Positions 51,996 to 60,284 of a DNA stretch of 64,000 nt are shown here, one piece after another (position 1 is the stretch's first letter; each line of letters starts with the position of its first letter). Source of the stretch: Fontisubflavum oceani (GTDB lineage: Bacteria; Pseudomonadota; Alphaproteobacteria; Rhodobacterales; Rhodobacteraceae); NCBI RefSeq assembly GCF_030407165.1, contig NZ_CP129111.1:2418001-2482000 (forward strand), in the 5' to 3' direction. A model generated the notes under the pieces. It was not told the DNA's origin. It was given only the letters and a program-made list of their open reading frames with translations, and ran no database searches. The position numbers and the translations under genes are program-made.

Positions 51996-52438
51996 CCGCG
52001 GCTGGCGAACTGGGTCAGCGCGACGCCCAATGCCATCACCAAGATCCCGGCGATCCGCATCGGTGACAAAGACGCCACCTGCGCCCCGAAAAGGCCGAAA
52101 TGATCAATCGCCGCCGCCGAGATCAACTGCCCCAACAGCACGAAAAACACCGCGTTCCCGACCCCGAATGTGGGCGCGACCCAGGTGATCGACAACACAT
52201 AGAAGGCCACGAATAAGCCCGCCAGAAACAGGTGCTTCGGTTGTGCGGCGAGGTTTGACAGCGCCCCGGTGCCGCCGCTCACCACCATGGTGACGGTCGT
52301 CGCGACCAACGCCACCAGAAACAGGATCAGCGCCGCCGCAGCAGGCGAGCCGATATTGGCCCCAAGCCGCGCGTTCAAAGCGGCGAGAAGCGGAATGCCG
52401 ATCCCGGCGGCCAGCATGATCAAAGCGTGATGTGTCAT
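51992..52438 (-). CDS. DMT-family transporter, YdcZ/DUF606 type
   Basis: A 148-residue, very hydrophobic protein with about five membrane segments (LIMLAAGIGIPLLAALNARL, AAALILFLVALVATTVTMVV, HLFLAGLFVAFYVLSITWVA, GNAVFFVLLGQLISAAAIDH, IAGILVMALGVALTQF). The opening and the GQLISAAAIDHFGLFG segment are typical of DUF606, half-size drug/metabolite transporters that act as dimers. Substrate unknown. Ribosome-binding site weak. Confidence 0.87.
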   Translation of the reverse strand: MTHHALIMLAAGIGIPLLAALNARLGANIGSPAAAALILFLVALVATTVTMVVSGGTGALSNLAAQPKHLFLAGLFVAFYVLSITWVAPTFGVGNAVFFVLLGQLISAAAIDHFGLFGAQVASLSPMRIAGILVMALGVALTQFASRG

Positions 52439-52465
52439 CTTAAGCCCCAGATAAGGCGGGCGATC

Positions 52466-53148
52466 TCACGAACAGATCCCCCGCAACTCCTCCCCATCCC
52501 AGGGCAGGTAAACCTCAACCGCATCGGCCCGGGATTGCAAGGGCTGAACCGGCATCACCTCTTGCAAAAGCTGCTCCAACCGCTCGGTGCGCGCGCCGCC
52601 GGATCAAGCGTGCGGCAACAGACATATTCCTCAACCAGGCTCGCCTGCTGCTCATAGCCATAGTCTAGAAAGGCGAAAGCGCTGTCGCCATCCAGCAGAT
52701 ACGGGTCCTCTGTCCGCAGATGCTCGGCAAAGGCGCGGGCCGGGTGATAGCCGGTGACTTCACGGTTCTGCCATTGCCAGATATGGGTCATCTCATGGGC
52801 GAAAAACATCGCGGCGACCAGGCTCATGCCGCCATCCGGGGTGCGAACATAATCGGGCACGGAATAGGCCTCGCGCACATGTAACCGGTTGAACAGCACG
52901 ATGCCCGCCGTCCGTCCGCTGATCTCATCGCCTTCGGGCTCGGGGAAAATCCGCTCGCGGCAGGTGGTCCGGGGGCGGACCGGATAGGTCTGGGTCGACA
53001 GCCCAACCAACGGGTTCTCGATGATCCGGATGCGGTCCACATCCAGCGCATCGCCCTGCAGCCCGCCCATAAAGGCCCGTTCGGCCTCGGTCAGGGGGCG
53101 GCCACAGGCGGCGAGGCCGAGGCAGAGCAGAAAGATGATCACGCGCAT
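52466..53148 (-). CDS. Lipoprotein with HExxH metallopeptidase-like motif, frameshifted as sequenced
   Basis: The signal MRVIIFLLCLGLAACGRPL ends in the lipobox LAAC, so the protein should be membrane-anchored by lipid. FFAHEMTHIWQWQNREV (about residues 125-141) contains HEMTH, a zinc-peptidase HExxH. The frame then runs to YEQQASLVEEYVCCRTLDP, after which it breaks: one G appears missing near 52597-52600. The alternative frame continues GGARTERLEQLLQEV and ends in DGEELRGICS, giving 227 residues. Family name not recognised. Whether it is an active peptidase is unknown; no third zinc ligand was firmly placed (Glu in LVEEYV is a candidate). Confidence 0.75.
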
Positions 53149-53285
53149 GGGGTCACGATAGGCGGGCCGTGTCGGCTTGGGAATGGCGATCACGAAAAAG
53201 CGAACCGGCACCGCGACTTGACCCCGATCAATGTGCCGCCTGTCAGATCGGGCATGCTGACCGCATCAGATTGGAGGAGGTTTCG

Positions 53286-53686
53286 ATGCGCATCATCCCC
53301 TTTATCCTTGCAATGCTGGTCTCCGCCACGCCCGGCTTGGCGCAAGACGCTGAGCTGGGGCGAGATCATTTCATGGTTTATTGCGCCGCTTGCCATGGTC
53401 AAAGCGCGCGCGGCGATGGCCGGATGGCGCCGCTTCTGACCGTGCTGCCGCCCGACCTGACGCAGCTGAGCGCCTTGATGACGGGGCGTTCCCGACCTTC
53501 CGCGTCACGCAGCAGATCGATGGGCGTGACCCGCTCTTGGCCCATGGCGGGGACATGCCGCTCTTTGGCGGGTTTTTCGAGGGCGACGGGCCGGATGTGG
53601 CGATACAAGACGCATCGGGGCAGCTGATCATGACCAGCGCGGTGATCGCCGATTTGGTGACATATTTGCAAAATATCCAAGAGTGA
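53286..53686 (+). CDS. Small exported c-type cytochrome (first of pair), frameshifted as sequenced
   Basis: A signal peptide (IIPFILAMLVSATPGLAQ) precedes a single heme-attachment motif CAACH (VYCAACHGQSARGDG). Sequence up to TQLSAL is in one frame; one A is missing at about 53478, after which NDGAFPTFRVTQQIDGRD and GGDMPLFGGFFEGDG follow in another. Repaired length is 133 residues. The axial Met is likely that of GGDMPLFGG. The architecture matches the next gene. GGAGGAGG lies before ATG. Electron partners unknown. Confidence 0.85.
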
Positions 53687-53735
53687 GATCGGGCCCGACT
53701 CGGCCCCCAAACGGCGCGGAATGGAGAGACTGACA

Positions 53736-54133
53736 ATGCGTGTTTTGACGACGGCCCTGGCTTTGATCCCTCTGGCGTTTCCGGCGTCTGCCCAGGATGT
53801 GGATCGCGGGGAGCGGCTCTATTTCCAGCATTGCGCCGTTTGCCATGGCGAGATCGCCGAAGGCGGCGGGCCGATGGCCGAGGTGCTGACGGTGCCGCCC
53901 TCCGACCTCACCCAAATCGCCGCCCGCCGCGATGGTGCCTTCCCGGTGATCGAGATCGCCCGCCTGATCGACGGTCGCGACCCGATCCTGACCCATGGTG
54001 GCGAGATGCCGATCTTCGGCTTCGTGTTCGGCGAGTTCAACGTGGTCCTGCGCGAACGGGGCGGGGGACGCTTTTGACCAGCCGTGAGGTGGTGGATCTG
54101 GTCGGGTGGCTGGAGACGGTGCAGGTGGAGTGA
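53736..54133 (+). CDS. Small exported c-type cytochrome (second of pair), frameshifted as sequenced
   Basis: A signal peptide (LTTALALIPLAFPASAQ) is followed by CAVCH (HCAVCHGEIAEGGG) and a body similar to the preceding cytochrome (VPPSDLTQIAARRDGAFPVI, GRDPILTHGGEMPIFGFVFG). One G is missing in the run 54063-54067, after which TLLTSREVVDLVGWLETVQ completes the last helix in another frame. Repaired length is 132 residues. GGAGAG lies 7 bases before ATG 53736. Tandem duplication of one ancestral gene is evident. Confidence 0.85.
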
Positions 54134-54205
54134 CGCCCTCTACGGACATACAGATCTGCCCCCGATTTTGAAGCGCTGCCAGCCCGGAATCAAGGCGCAG
54201 CCGCC

Positions 54206-54340
54206 GGGCGAGCGCCTGCCCGTCCCCGCGGGCTGGCGCTTTGGAGGTGTAGTGCGTCGATCGGATCGGAGAAGGGTTTGGCTGGCATAAATCGCGCCAA
54301 ATGGACGTTGCAGCGCCATCCCACGGGCAGGCTCTCGCCC
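54206..54340. repeat. Inverted pair of about 30-bp repeats in the gap before the orphan membrane gene
   Basis: GGGCGAGCGCCTGCCCGT...GGGCTGGCGCT (54206-54240) and, in inverted orientation, GGGCGAGAGCCTGCCCGTGGGATGGCGCT (54312-54340) match at all but two positions apart from a 6-base insertion. The first copy is itself a hairpin (AGCGCC-T-GCCCG with CGGGC-T-GGCGCT). This is all that I can see in the 237-bp gap 54134-54370; no gene is supported. Confidence 0.6.
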
Positions 54341-54370
54341 TGTCTCCGTTTGTTCCCTAGGCTTAGCAAG

Positions 54371-54877
54371 CTATAGCCCAAGCTCAGGCAGCGCTGCGGT
54401 AACAGAAAACACACCGCAAAAAAAGGCGATGAGCGCTAACACACCAGAAATAATTGCTAAAATATGAGCGATGCCACGAGAGCCTCTGAGGCGTTTCGCG
54501 CCGGGCTTTTCTTCAATGTAGGGATGCTTCCAAGTGAGGTTAACTTCATAGGTGATATCTCCATCCAGCAGGTTAACAACATAGGCTAGTACTGCAGTAA
54601 CTACTGACAAACCCACACCAATCGCAAAAGACAGAATTGGATCAGCCATGTTGCTGCTCTGAATCTCCGTTGATTGCTGCGATTCAATCGCACCGACAAA
54701 TGCGAGTAGCGCTACCACCGCACCTCCGTTCACAAGAATAAGAGAACGGATCGCTATAGCCGCCGAATCCAGAGCTGCTTTGCGAAATTCGGTTGCGAGC
54801 TGGTGATTTCGCTCATGTTCGCGCAAAGCCAACTCACGCTCTAATGTAATCAGTTCCTTATCACTCATATGTGCCAT
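54371..54877 (-). CDS. Orphan membrane protein with N-terminal coiled coil, low GC
   Basis: A 168-residue protein of unknown family. Residues 1-35 are charged and helical (LITLERELALREHERNHQLA), followed by four hydrophobic segments: SLILVNGGAVVALLAFVGAI (about 45-64), ILSFAIGVGLSVVTAVLAYV (about 81-100), then after a polar loop with WKHPYIEEKPGAKRLRG, IAHILAIISGVLALIAFFCG (about 136-155). Base composition is near 50% GC by eye, clearly below the neighbours, and codon use is less G/C-biased, suggesting acquisition. No partner gene is adjacent. Could be a small accessory or defence-type membrane effector, which is not supported further. Confidence 0.7.
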   Translation of the reverse strand: MAHMSDKELITLERELALREHERNHQLATEFRKAALDSAAIAIRSLILVNGGAVVALLAFVGAIESQQSTEIQSSNMADPILSFAIGVGLSVVTAVLAYVVNLLDGDITYEVNLTWKHPYIEEKPGAKRLRGSRGIAHILAIISGVLALIAFFCGVFSVTAALPELGL

Positions 54878-54918
54878 TCAACCTGACGAGCTCTCCAGAA
54901 GCTTAAAAATCTGCCAGC

Positions 54919-56880
54919 TCAAACATCCAACTCCTCCACAAACCGCGCGTTCTCCTGGATGTACTGAAACCGCAACTCCGGCTTTTTGCCCATCAGCCGC
55001 TCCACCAGATCGCCGGTCTCGCCCGGTTCATCCTCGTCAATCGACACCCGGATCAGCTTGCGGGAGGCCGGATCCATCGTGGTTTCTTTCAGGTCTTTCG
55101 CATCCATCTCGCCCAGGCCTTTGAACCGCGAGAGGTCGATCTTGCCTTTCCCGCCCAGGCCCTTTTCCAGCCATTCATCGCGCTCGATCTCGTCCAGGCA
55201 ATAGACCCGCCGCGCGCCCTGGGTCAGGCGGAAGAGCGGCGGGCAGGCCAGGTAGAGATGGCCGCCATCGATCAGCGGGCGCATCTGGCTGAAGAAAAAT
55301 GTCATCAGAAGCGCAGCGATATGGGCGCCGTCCACATCCGCGTCGGTCATGATGATGATCTTGTCATAGCGCAGATCGTCGAGGTTGAATTTCGTGCCCA
55401 TGCCGACGCCAAGCGCCTGGCAGAGATCGGAAATCTCGGCATTCTGGCCCAATTTCGACGAAGCCGCGCCAAGCACGTTCAGGATTTTACCCCGAAGCGG
55501 CAGGAGCGCTTGCGTCTTCCGATCCCGCGCCATTTTGGCCGAGCCGCCGGCGCTGTCGCCTTCAACGATGAACAGTTCTGTGCCGTCGCGGGCTTGCTGC
55601 GAGCAGTCCACCAGTTTGCCGGGCAGGCGCAGCTTTTTCGTCGCCGATTTCCGCGCGGTTTCCTTCTCCTGCCGCCGCCGCAGGCGTTCCTCGGCCCGCA
55701 GGATCAGGAAATCGAGGATCGCGCCCGCCGATTTCGTATCTGCCGCCAGCCAGTTGTCAAAATGGTCCCTGACCGCGCCTTCGACCATCCGCGCGGCCTC
55801 GGTCGTGGCCAGCCGGTCTTTGGTCTGGCCGACAAATTCCGGCTCGCGGATGAAGCAGGAGACCAGAGCGCAGCCGCCCGTGATCAGGTCATCGCGGGTG
55901 ATCTGCGTCGCTTTCCGGTTGCCCGCTAACTCGCCATAGGCGCGTATGCCTTTCAAAACGGCGGCCCAGAAGCCTTGCTCATGGGTGCCGCCTTCGGGCG
56001 TCGGCACGGTGTTACAATAGCTTTGGATGAACCCGTCGCGCGACGGGGTCCAGTTGATCGCCCATTCGACGCTGCCCGGCTGGTTGAAACGCTCCTGAAA
56101 CGAGACCTTCCCGGCAAAGGGTTTCTCGGCATAGGTCGAGGCCGCGCCAAGCGTCTCGCCCAGGTAATCGGACAGGCCGCCGGGGAAATGGAAGGTTGCC
56201 TCCGCCGGGGTCTCGCCATCGTCAATCGCGGTTTTCCAGCGGATTTCGACTCCGGAGAAGAGGTAGGCCTTGGAGCGGACCATCTTCATCATCCGCGCGG
56301 GTTTGAATCGGTGCGACCCGAAGATTTCCGCATCGGCATGGAAGGTCACCGAGGTGCCACGCCGGTTCGGCGCGCTGCCAGCCGCCTGCACCGGGCCTTG
56401 CGGGATACCGCGCGAGAACTCTTGCACGAACAGCTCACGATTCCGCGCCACCTCGACCCGCAGATGATCGGAGAGTGCGTTAACCACCGAGACGCCGACG
56501 CCGTGCAAACCGCCCGAGGTCTCATAAGCTTTACCGGAGAATTTGCCGCCCGCATGGAGCGTGCAGAGGATCACCTCCAGCGCGGATTTGTCGGGGAATT
56601 TCGGATGTGGGTCGATCGGGATGCCACGGCCATTATCGCGGATCGTGACGGAGTAATCGGCGTTCAACTCTACCTCGATCCGGCTGGCATGGCCGGCCAC
56701 GGCCTCGTCCATCGAGTTGTCGAGGACTTCTGCCACCAGATGGTGCAGCGCGCGCTCATCGGTGCCACCGATATACATGCCGGGGCGTTTGCGCACGGGC
56801 TCCAACCCCTCCAGCACCTCAATCGAGGAGGCGTCATAGGCGGAAGGATCGGGCGCGCCGGTGAGGAGGTCGTCTGCCAT
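54919..56880 (-). CDS. parE: DNA topoisomerase IV subunit B
   Basis: ATPase subunit of the decatenating type IIA topoisomerase. The 653-residue protein has the GHKL ATPase domain (VLDNSMDEAVAGHASRIEVE, DNGRGIPIDPHPK, GGKFSGKAYETSGGLHGVGV), the transducer domain, and a TOPRIM domain with EGDSAGGSAK and TDADVDGAHIAALL. The length and the GLHGVGVSVVNALS context are shared with GyrB, but the short C-terminus without the GyrB insertion and the KATQITRDDL segment favour ParE. ATG 56880 begins MADDLLTG; an 11-codon upstream extension is unlikely. Confidence 0.93.
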   Translation of the reverse strand: MADDLLTGAPDPSAYDASSIEVLEGLEPVRKRPGMYIGGTDERALHHLVAEVLDNSMDEAVAGHASRIEVELNADYSVTIRDNGRGIPIDPHPKFPDKSALEVILCTLHAGGKFSGKAYETSGGLHGVGVSVVNALSDHLRVEVARNRELFVQEFSRGIPQGPVQAAGSAPNRRGTSVTFHADAEIFGSHRFKPARMMKMVRSKAYLFSGVEIRWKTAIDDGETPAEATFHFPGGLSDYLGETLGAASTYAEKPFAGKVSFQERFNQPGSVEWAINWTPSRDGFIQSYCNTVPTPEGGTHEQGFWAAVLKGIRAYGELAGNRKATQITRDDLITGGCALVSCFIREPEFVGQTKDRLATTEAARMVEGAVRDHFDNWLAADTKSAGAILDFLILRAEERLRRRQEKETARKSATKKLRLPGKLVDCSQQARDGTELFIVEGDSAGGSAKMARDRKTQALLPLRGKILNVLGAASSKLGQNAEISDLCQALGVGMGTKFNLDDLRYDKIIIMTDADVDGAHIAALLMTFFFSQMRPLIDGGHLYLACPPLFRLTQGARRVYCLDEIERDEWLEKGLGGKGKIDLSRFKGLGEMDAKDLKETTMDPASRKLIRVSIDEDEPGETGDLVERLMGKKPELRFQYIQENARFVEELDV

Positions 56881-56954
56881 GCTCTGCTCTATCTTGTGGT
56901 TCTTGCCTCGCATTAGAGCAGGTTTGGGGGCAGGGGGAAGTCTCTCCGGTCCCT

Positions 56955-57290
56955 TTAACTACAGGCGACCACCAAGGTCGACGGCTCGGTTTCGGCGCGG
57001 CTGAAGAATTCCGATGCGCGGGCCGAATTGCGGTCGATATCTGCGGTCGAGCGGATCGACTGGCTGTTATTGCACGCCATTCGGGCATCGGCGATGCAGT
57101 CGCCCGGCACAGCGCACCAAAGCGCGAGGCCGCGGCTGCCATCGGTCAATGTCACCGGAACGCCGTTGACCACCGGGGCGGGCGACGGGTTGGCGACCGG
57201 GGCGGGCGTGCTGGTTCGGATGGGTTGCGTTGGAAAGGTGACGCAGCCCGCAAGCGCCACAAGGCTGGTCAAAAGTGTCACTCGGATCAT
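56955..57290 (-). CDS. Small lipoprotein of unknown function
   Basis: A 111-residue protein with a lipoprotein signal (MIRVTLLTSLVALAGC; lipobox LAGC). After a Pro/Thr linker (TSTPAPVANPSPAPVVNGVP) comes a domain with two cysteines, WCAVPGDCIADARMACNNSQ, and a terminal Cys in TLVVACS, so disulfides are likely. GGAGGG lies 7 bases before ATG 57290. It follows the large secreted TPR protein on the same strand after 92 bases. Family not recognised. Confidence 0.75.
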   Translation of the reverse strand: MIRVTLLTSLVALAGCVTFPTQPIRTSTPAPVANPSPAPVVNGVPVTLTDGSRGLALWCAVPGDCIADARMACNNSQSIRSTADIDRNSARASEFFSRAETEPSTLVVACS

Positions 57291-57382
57291 AACTGCTCCC
57301 TCCGTCATTTCCTGCAACATGACAGCGCGCGCGGGGCGCAATCAAGCCCCGCGCGTGGGGTCGGCCAAATTCTGCTTGGGTC

Positions 57383-59083
57383 TCAGAACGAGAGAAGCCC
57401 GTAGTTATAGGTTTCCACATTGATCTGGCGCGGGCCCTCACCGACCTGTTCCAGCTCGATATGAACGGGCGGGTGGCCCAAGTCGCTGGCCAGTTGATTG
57501 GCTGGCGAGTTTGGCAAGACATTGATCCGCGCGCCACCGCCCAGATTGTCGAAGCTGGCCCCGCCTGAGGGGGAGAAATGCCCGTCGCCGCGCACATATC
57601 CGCCAACCGGGCCAACGCTGACACCGGCTTCGACGCGGACATCGACACGGCCATCGCCTTGCACCAGCACATGCGCCGAAAAACCCGGCACCGCGACGGA
57701 GAAGCCAGCGTTCAACCCTGGGATCAGGATGCCATATTCCGGCAAGTCTTCCTCACAGCGATAGCTGGTCGGATAGGGCCGGCCCTCCATGCAGGCGATC
57801 TGGGCGGAGCTGTTTTCGATCTCGCATGTGACGGACATCAACCCGCCGATGATCGAGCGCGGGCAAATCTCCTGGCAGCGGAAATTCACATCGCACTGGT
57901 TTTGCAGCGCTTGTGAATAACTCGGCCCGGCACTGGGCAAGCGCGGCAGCGTCTCCAGAAGCGCCAAGCCATTCGGCTCCAAGAGATGCGCCCGGGCCAG
58001 CGCGGCCGCGGCCCCTTCGGCATCGCCCGCGGCATCCAGGGCGCGAGCATGGTTGGTCCAATAAAGCGGTTCTTCTGGGGCCAACTCCGTGGCGCGGCGG
58101 CTGTGGTCGACGGCTTCATCGTGCAGACCCAACCGGCGGGCTGCATTGCCCAGATTGTTCAGGATCGCCGGATCATTCGGTTGCAACTCATTGGCCAATG
58201 TCAGGGCGTCATAGGCGGCCTGCAAGAAGGCCTCCGACCAGTCATCCGGCGCATCGGCATAGACCTCCATCGCCATGGCCCCGAAATTGTTGAGACTGGC
58301 GGCGGTGGCGTTCGGCGCTTGCGCCGCCGCGCCAAAGAACCACGCCGCGCGATCAAACTGGCGACGCGGGTAGAGCAGATGCCCGATTGTGTCGGCGGTC
58401 ACGCCATCGGGCAGGCTGACCAGCATTTCGGTGAAACTCTCCGCTTCACCTTCTGGGAAACTCTCTGCCAACGCTGCCATGACGGCTGGCATCGCTGCCC
58501 CATCCGTTGGCATGGCGTCTGCACTGTCCGTGCTCTCCGAGTGGGGCGGGGCGGTGGCTTCTGGGGCGACGATCTCTGCCGCCTCCGCCGCGCCTGTGCC
58601 CTCTGGTTCTGGGTTTTCCGGTGCCCCCTCGCTTTCGGTTGCCTCGACCTCTGCCTCTGGCGCTGGACCTTCCGCCGGTGCCTCTGTCGGAGCAGGCGTC
58701 GGCGTTGGTTGCGGGGCAGGGGTGTCGTCCCCTTTACCTCCCGTGTCGGCCGGAGCGGCAGGTGGCGGCGTGGGGGCCGGCTGTGGCGCGGGTTGCGGCG
58801 CAGGAGCAGGTTGCGGGACGGGTGTGGGTTGCGGGCCTTTGTCGCCGGTATCGGTCGGCGTCGCTGGCGGTGTGGGTGTGGGCGTGGGAGTGACGGCGGG
58901 GGCGAGCGGCCCGGTGCCTCCGGGGACGTTCTTTCCCTCATCGGGACTGGTCAGCGCGGTTTGCGCCAAGCTGCTGCTGCCTGGAGTTGTGGCGAACACG
59001 GCCGCTGAGATTAGCGTCACCGACACAAATGTTATTGCTTTGCGGATATAGGTCGCGCGGCGCGGGCTGACGAAAACGGCCAT
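57383..59083 (-). CDS. Secreted Pro-rich TPR protein with Cys-rich C-terminal domain, unknown function
   Basis: A 566-residue exported protein. Signal peptide about residues 10-38 (YIRKAITFVSVTLISAAVFA). A Pro/Thr/Ala-rich segment (about 55-135) with repeated PAPQPAP and PTPTPTP units and an acidic Glu/Ala stretch follow. Two to three TPR units (about 230-350) include AILNNLGNAARRLGLHDEAV and LYWTNHARALDAAGDAEGAA. The C-terminal part has eight or so cysteines (NQCDVNFRCQEICPRSI, CEIENSSAQIACMEG, YRCEEDLP) then a Gly/Val-rich beta domain. GGGAGAGAGG precedes ATG 59083. No family recognised as a whole; a cell-envelope scaffold or adhesin is a guess. Confidence 0.75.
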   Translation of the reverse strand: MAVFVSPRRATYIRKAITFVSVTLISAAVFATTPGSSSLAQTALTSPDEGKNVPGGTGPLAPAVTPTPTPTPPATPTDTGDKGPQPTPVPQPAPAPQPAPQPAPTPPPAAPADTGGKGDDTPAPQPTPTPAPTEAPAEGPAPEAEVEATESEGAPENPEPEGTGAAEAAEIVAPEATAPPHSESTDSADAMPTDGAAMPAVMAALAESFPEGEAESFTEMLVSLPDGVTADTIGHLLYPRRQFDRAAWFFGAAAQAPNATAASLNNFGAMAMEVYADAPDDWSEAFLQAAYDALTLANELQPNDPAILNNLGNAARRLGLHDEAVDHSRRATELAPEEPLYWTNHARALDAAGDAEGAAAALARAHLLEPNGLALLETLPRLPSAGPSYSQALQNQCDVNFRCQEICPRSIIGGLMSVTCEIENSSAQIACMEGRPYPTSYRCEEDLPEYGILIPGLNAGFSVAVPGFSAHVLVQGDGRVDVRVEAGVSVGPVGGYVRGDGHFSPSGGASFDNLGGGARINVLPNSPANQLASDLGHPPVHIELEQVGEGPRQINVETYNYGLLSF

Positions 59084-59279
59084 GCCTCTCTCCCCCATTC
59101 GAAATATTGGTCTGGCCAAGAATACGCGGCCCTAATGGGGGAAATCTATCACAGTGATATGTAAAACCAAAGCCTGACCGGGCAATTTGACTCGGATCAA
59201 GGCGCTGCCCGCGGGTTTGTGACAGTTTCGTTTCAAAACCAACGAAAATGCTACAGGACCAAAAAAAGGGACAGTGCCA

Positions 59280-60215
59280 ATGGAAGATCTCAAGACCGTC
59301 GAAACCGCGCCACCGATAAAACCCACCAAATCGGTGCGACCGAATGTGGGTTTCCCAACCGTCACACCGGATACCATCCGTCAGGCCTTCGAGAGCGGGG
59401 CATACCCTTACGAGACCAAGCTCTCCCGGCGGAGCTACGAGAACCAGAAGGCCAAGATTCAAGCTGAATTGCTCAAGGCGCAGAAATGGATCGGGGAAAC
59501 CGGCCAGAAGATCGTGATCCTGTTCGAAGGCCGCGATGCGGCGGGCAAAGGCGGCACGATCAAACGCTTCATGGAGCATTTGAACCCGCGTGAGGCACGT
59601 GTGGTTGCGCTGAACAAACCCACGGATGAGGAACGCGGCCAGTGGTTCTTTCAACGCTATGTCGAGCATTTGCCGACTGCGGGCGAAATGGTGTTCTACG
59701 ACCGCTCCTGGTACAATCGCGCCGGTGTTGAGCGGGTGATGGGGTTCTGCGCCCCGAACGATTATCTGGAGTTCATGCGCCAGACGCCGGAGCTCGAACG
59801 GATGTTGGTGCGCTCCGGGATCAAGCTCTACAAATACTGGTTTTCGGTGACGCAAGAAGAGCAACGCGCGCGGTTCGCCAGCCGGGCCGACGATCCGCTC
59901 AAACGCTGGAAGCTGAGTCCAATTGACAAGGCGAGCTTGGACAAATGGGCGGATTACACCGAGGCGAAAGAGGCGATGTTCTTCTACACCGACACCGCCG
60001 ATGCGCCCTGGACGGTGATTAAGTCAAACGACAAGAAACGCGCGCGGATCAACTGCATGCTGCATTTTCTCGACAGTTTGGAATATCCGGACAAAGACCT
60101 GCGGATCGCCCATGCGCCGGACCCTCTGATCGTTGGGCAAGCGGCGCATGTGATCCACAATGCAGACCATATCCTGGGCACCTCGCTGCACCCCGATAGG
60201 CGGTATAAGAGCTAA
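59280..60215 (+). CDS. ppk2: Polyphosphate kinase 2 family protein
   Basis: Transfers phosphate between polyphosphate and nucleoside di/triphosphates. The 311-residue single-domain enzyme has Walker A FEGRDAAGKGGTIKRF (about residues 82-97), ARVVALNKPTDEERGQWFFQ, Walker B-like MVFYDRSWYNRAGVERVMGF (about 140-160) and the C-terminal DDPLKRWKLSPIDKASLDKW, class I PPK2 motifs. GTG 59274 two codons earlier is an alternative start closer to the AAAGGGA. Divergent from the secreted TPR gene. Confidence 0.93.
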   Translation: MEDLKTVETAPPIKPTKSVRPNVGFPTVTPDTIRQAFESGAYPYETKLSRRSYENQKAKIQAELLKAQKWIGETGQKIVILFEGRDAAGKGGTIKRFMEHLNPREARVVALNKPTDEERGQWFFQRYVEHLPTAGEMVFYDRSWYNRAGVERVMGFCAPNDYLEFMRQTPELERMLVRSGIKLYKYWFSVTQEEQRARFASRADDPLKRWKLSPIDKASLDKWADYTEAKEAMFFYTDTADAPWTVIKSNDKKRARINCMLHFLDSLEYPDKDLRIAHAPDPLIVGQAAHVIHNADHILGTSLHPDRRYKS

Positions 60216-60238
60216 ACCAGCCGTATCAACACAAGAAA

Positions 60239-60258
60239 GGGCGGCTATTTGGCCGCCC
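60239..60258. terminator. Hairpin between ppk2 and the pilin-like gene
   Basis: GGGCGGC (60239-60245) pairs with GCCGCCC (60252-60258) around a 6-base loop. It lies between two convergent genes; on the minus strand it is followed by a U-rich TTTCTTG, on the plus strand by a weak U-tract after a few bases, so it can serve both. Confidence 0.6.
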
Positions 60259-60284
60259 CCATGATCTTTTGGCAAATGGGTCTG

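Noticed and set aside
54134..54370. Short frames in the gap, for instance one on each strand containing an LPVxxGWR-like peptide
   Set aside because: Both come from the inverted repeat copies; they lack start signals and length.
57986..59051. Plus-strand frames of 340 and 220 residues with Gly/Val/Ser repeats
   Set aside because: They are the complement of the Pro-rich linker of the secreted TPR protein; their repetitiveness is a consequence of that.
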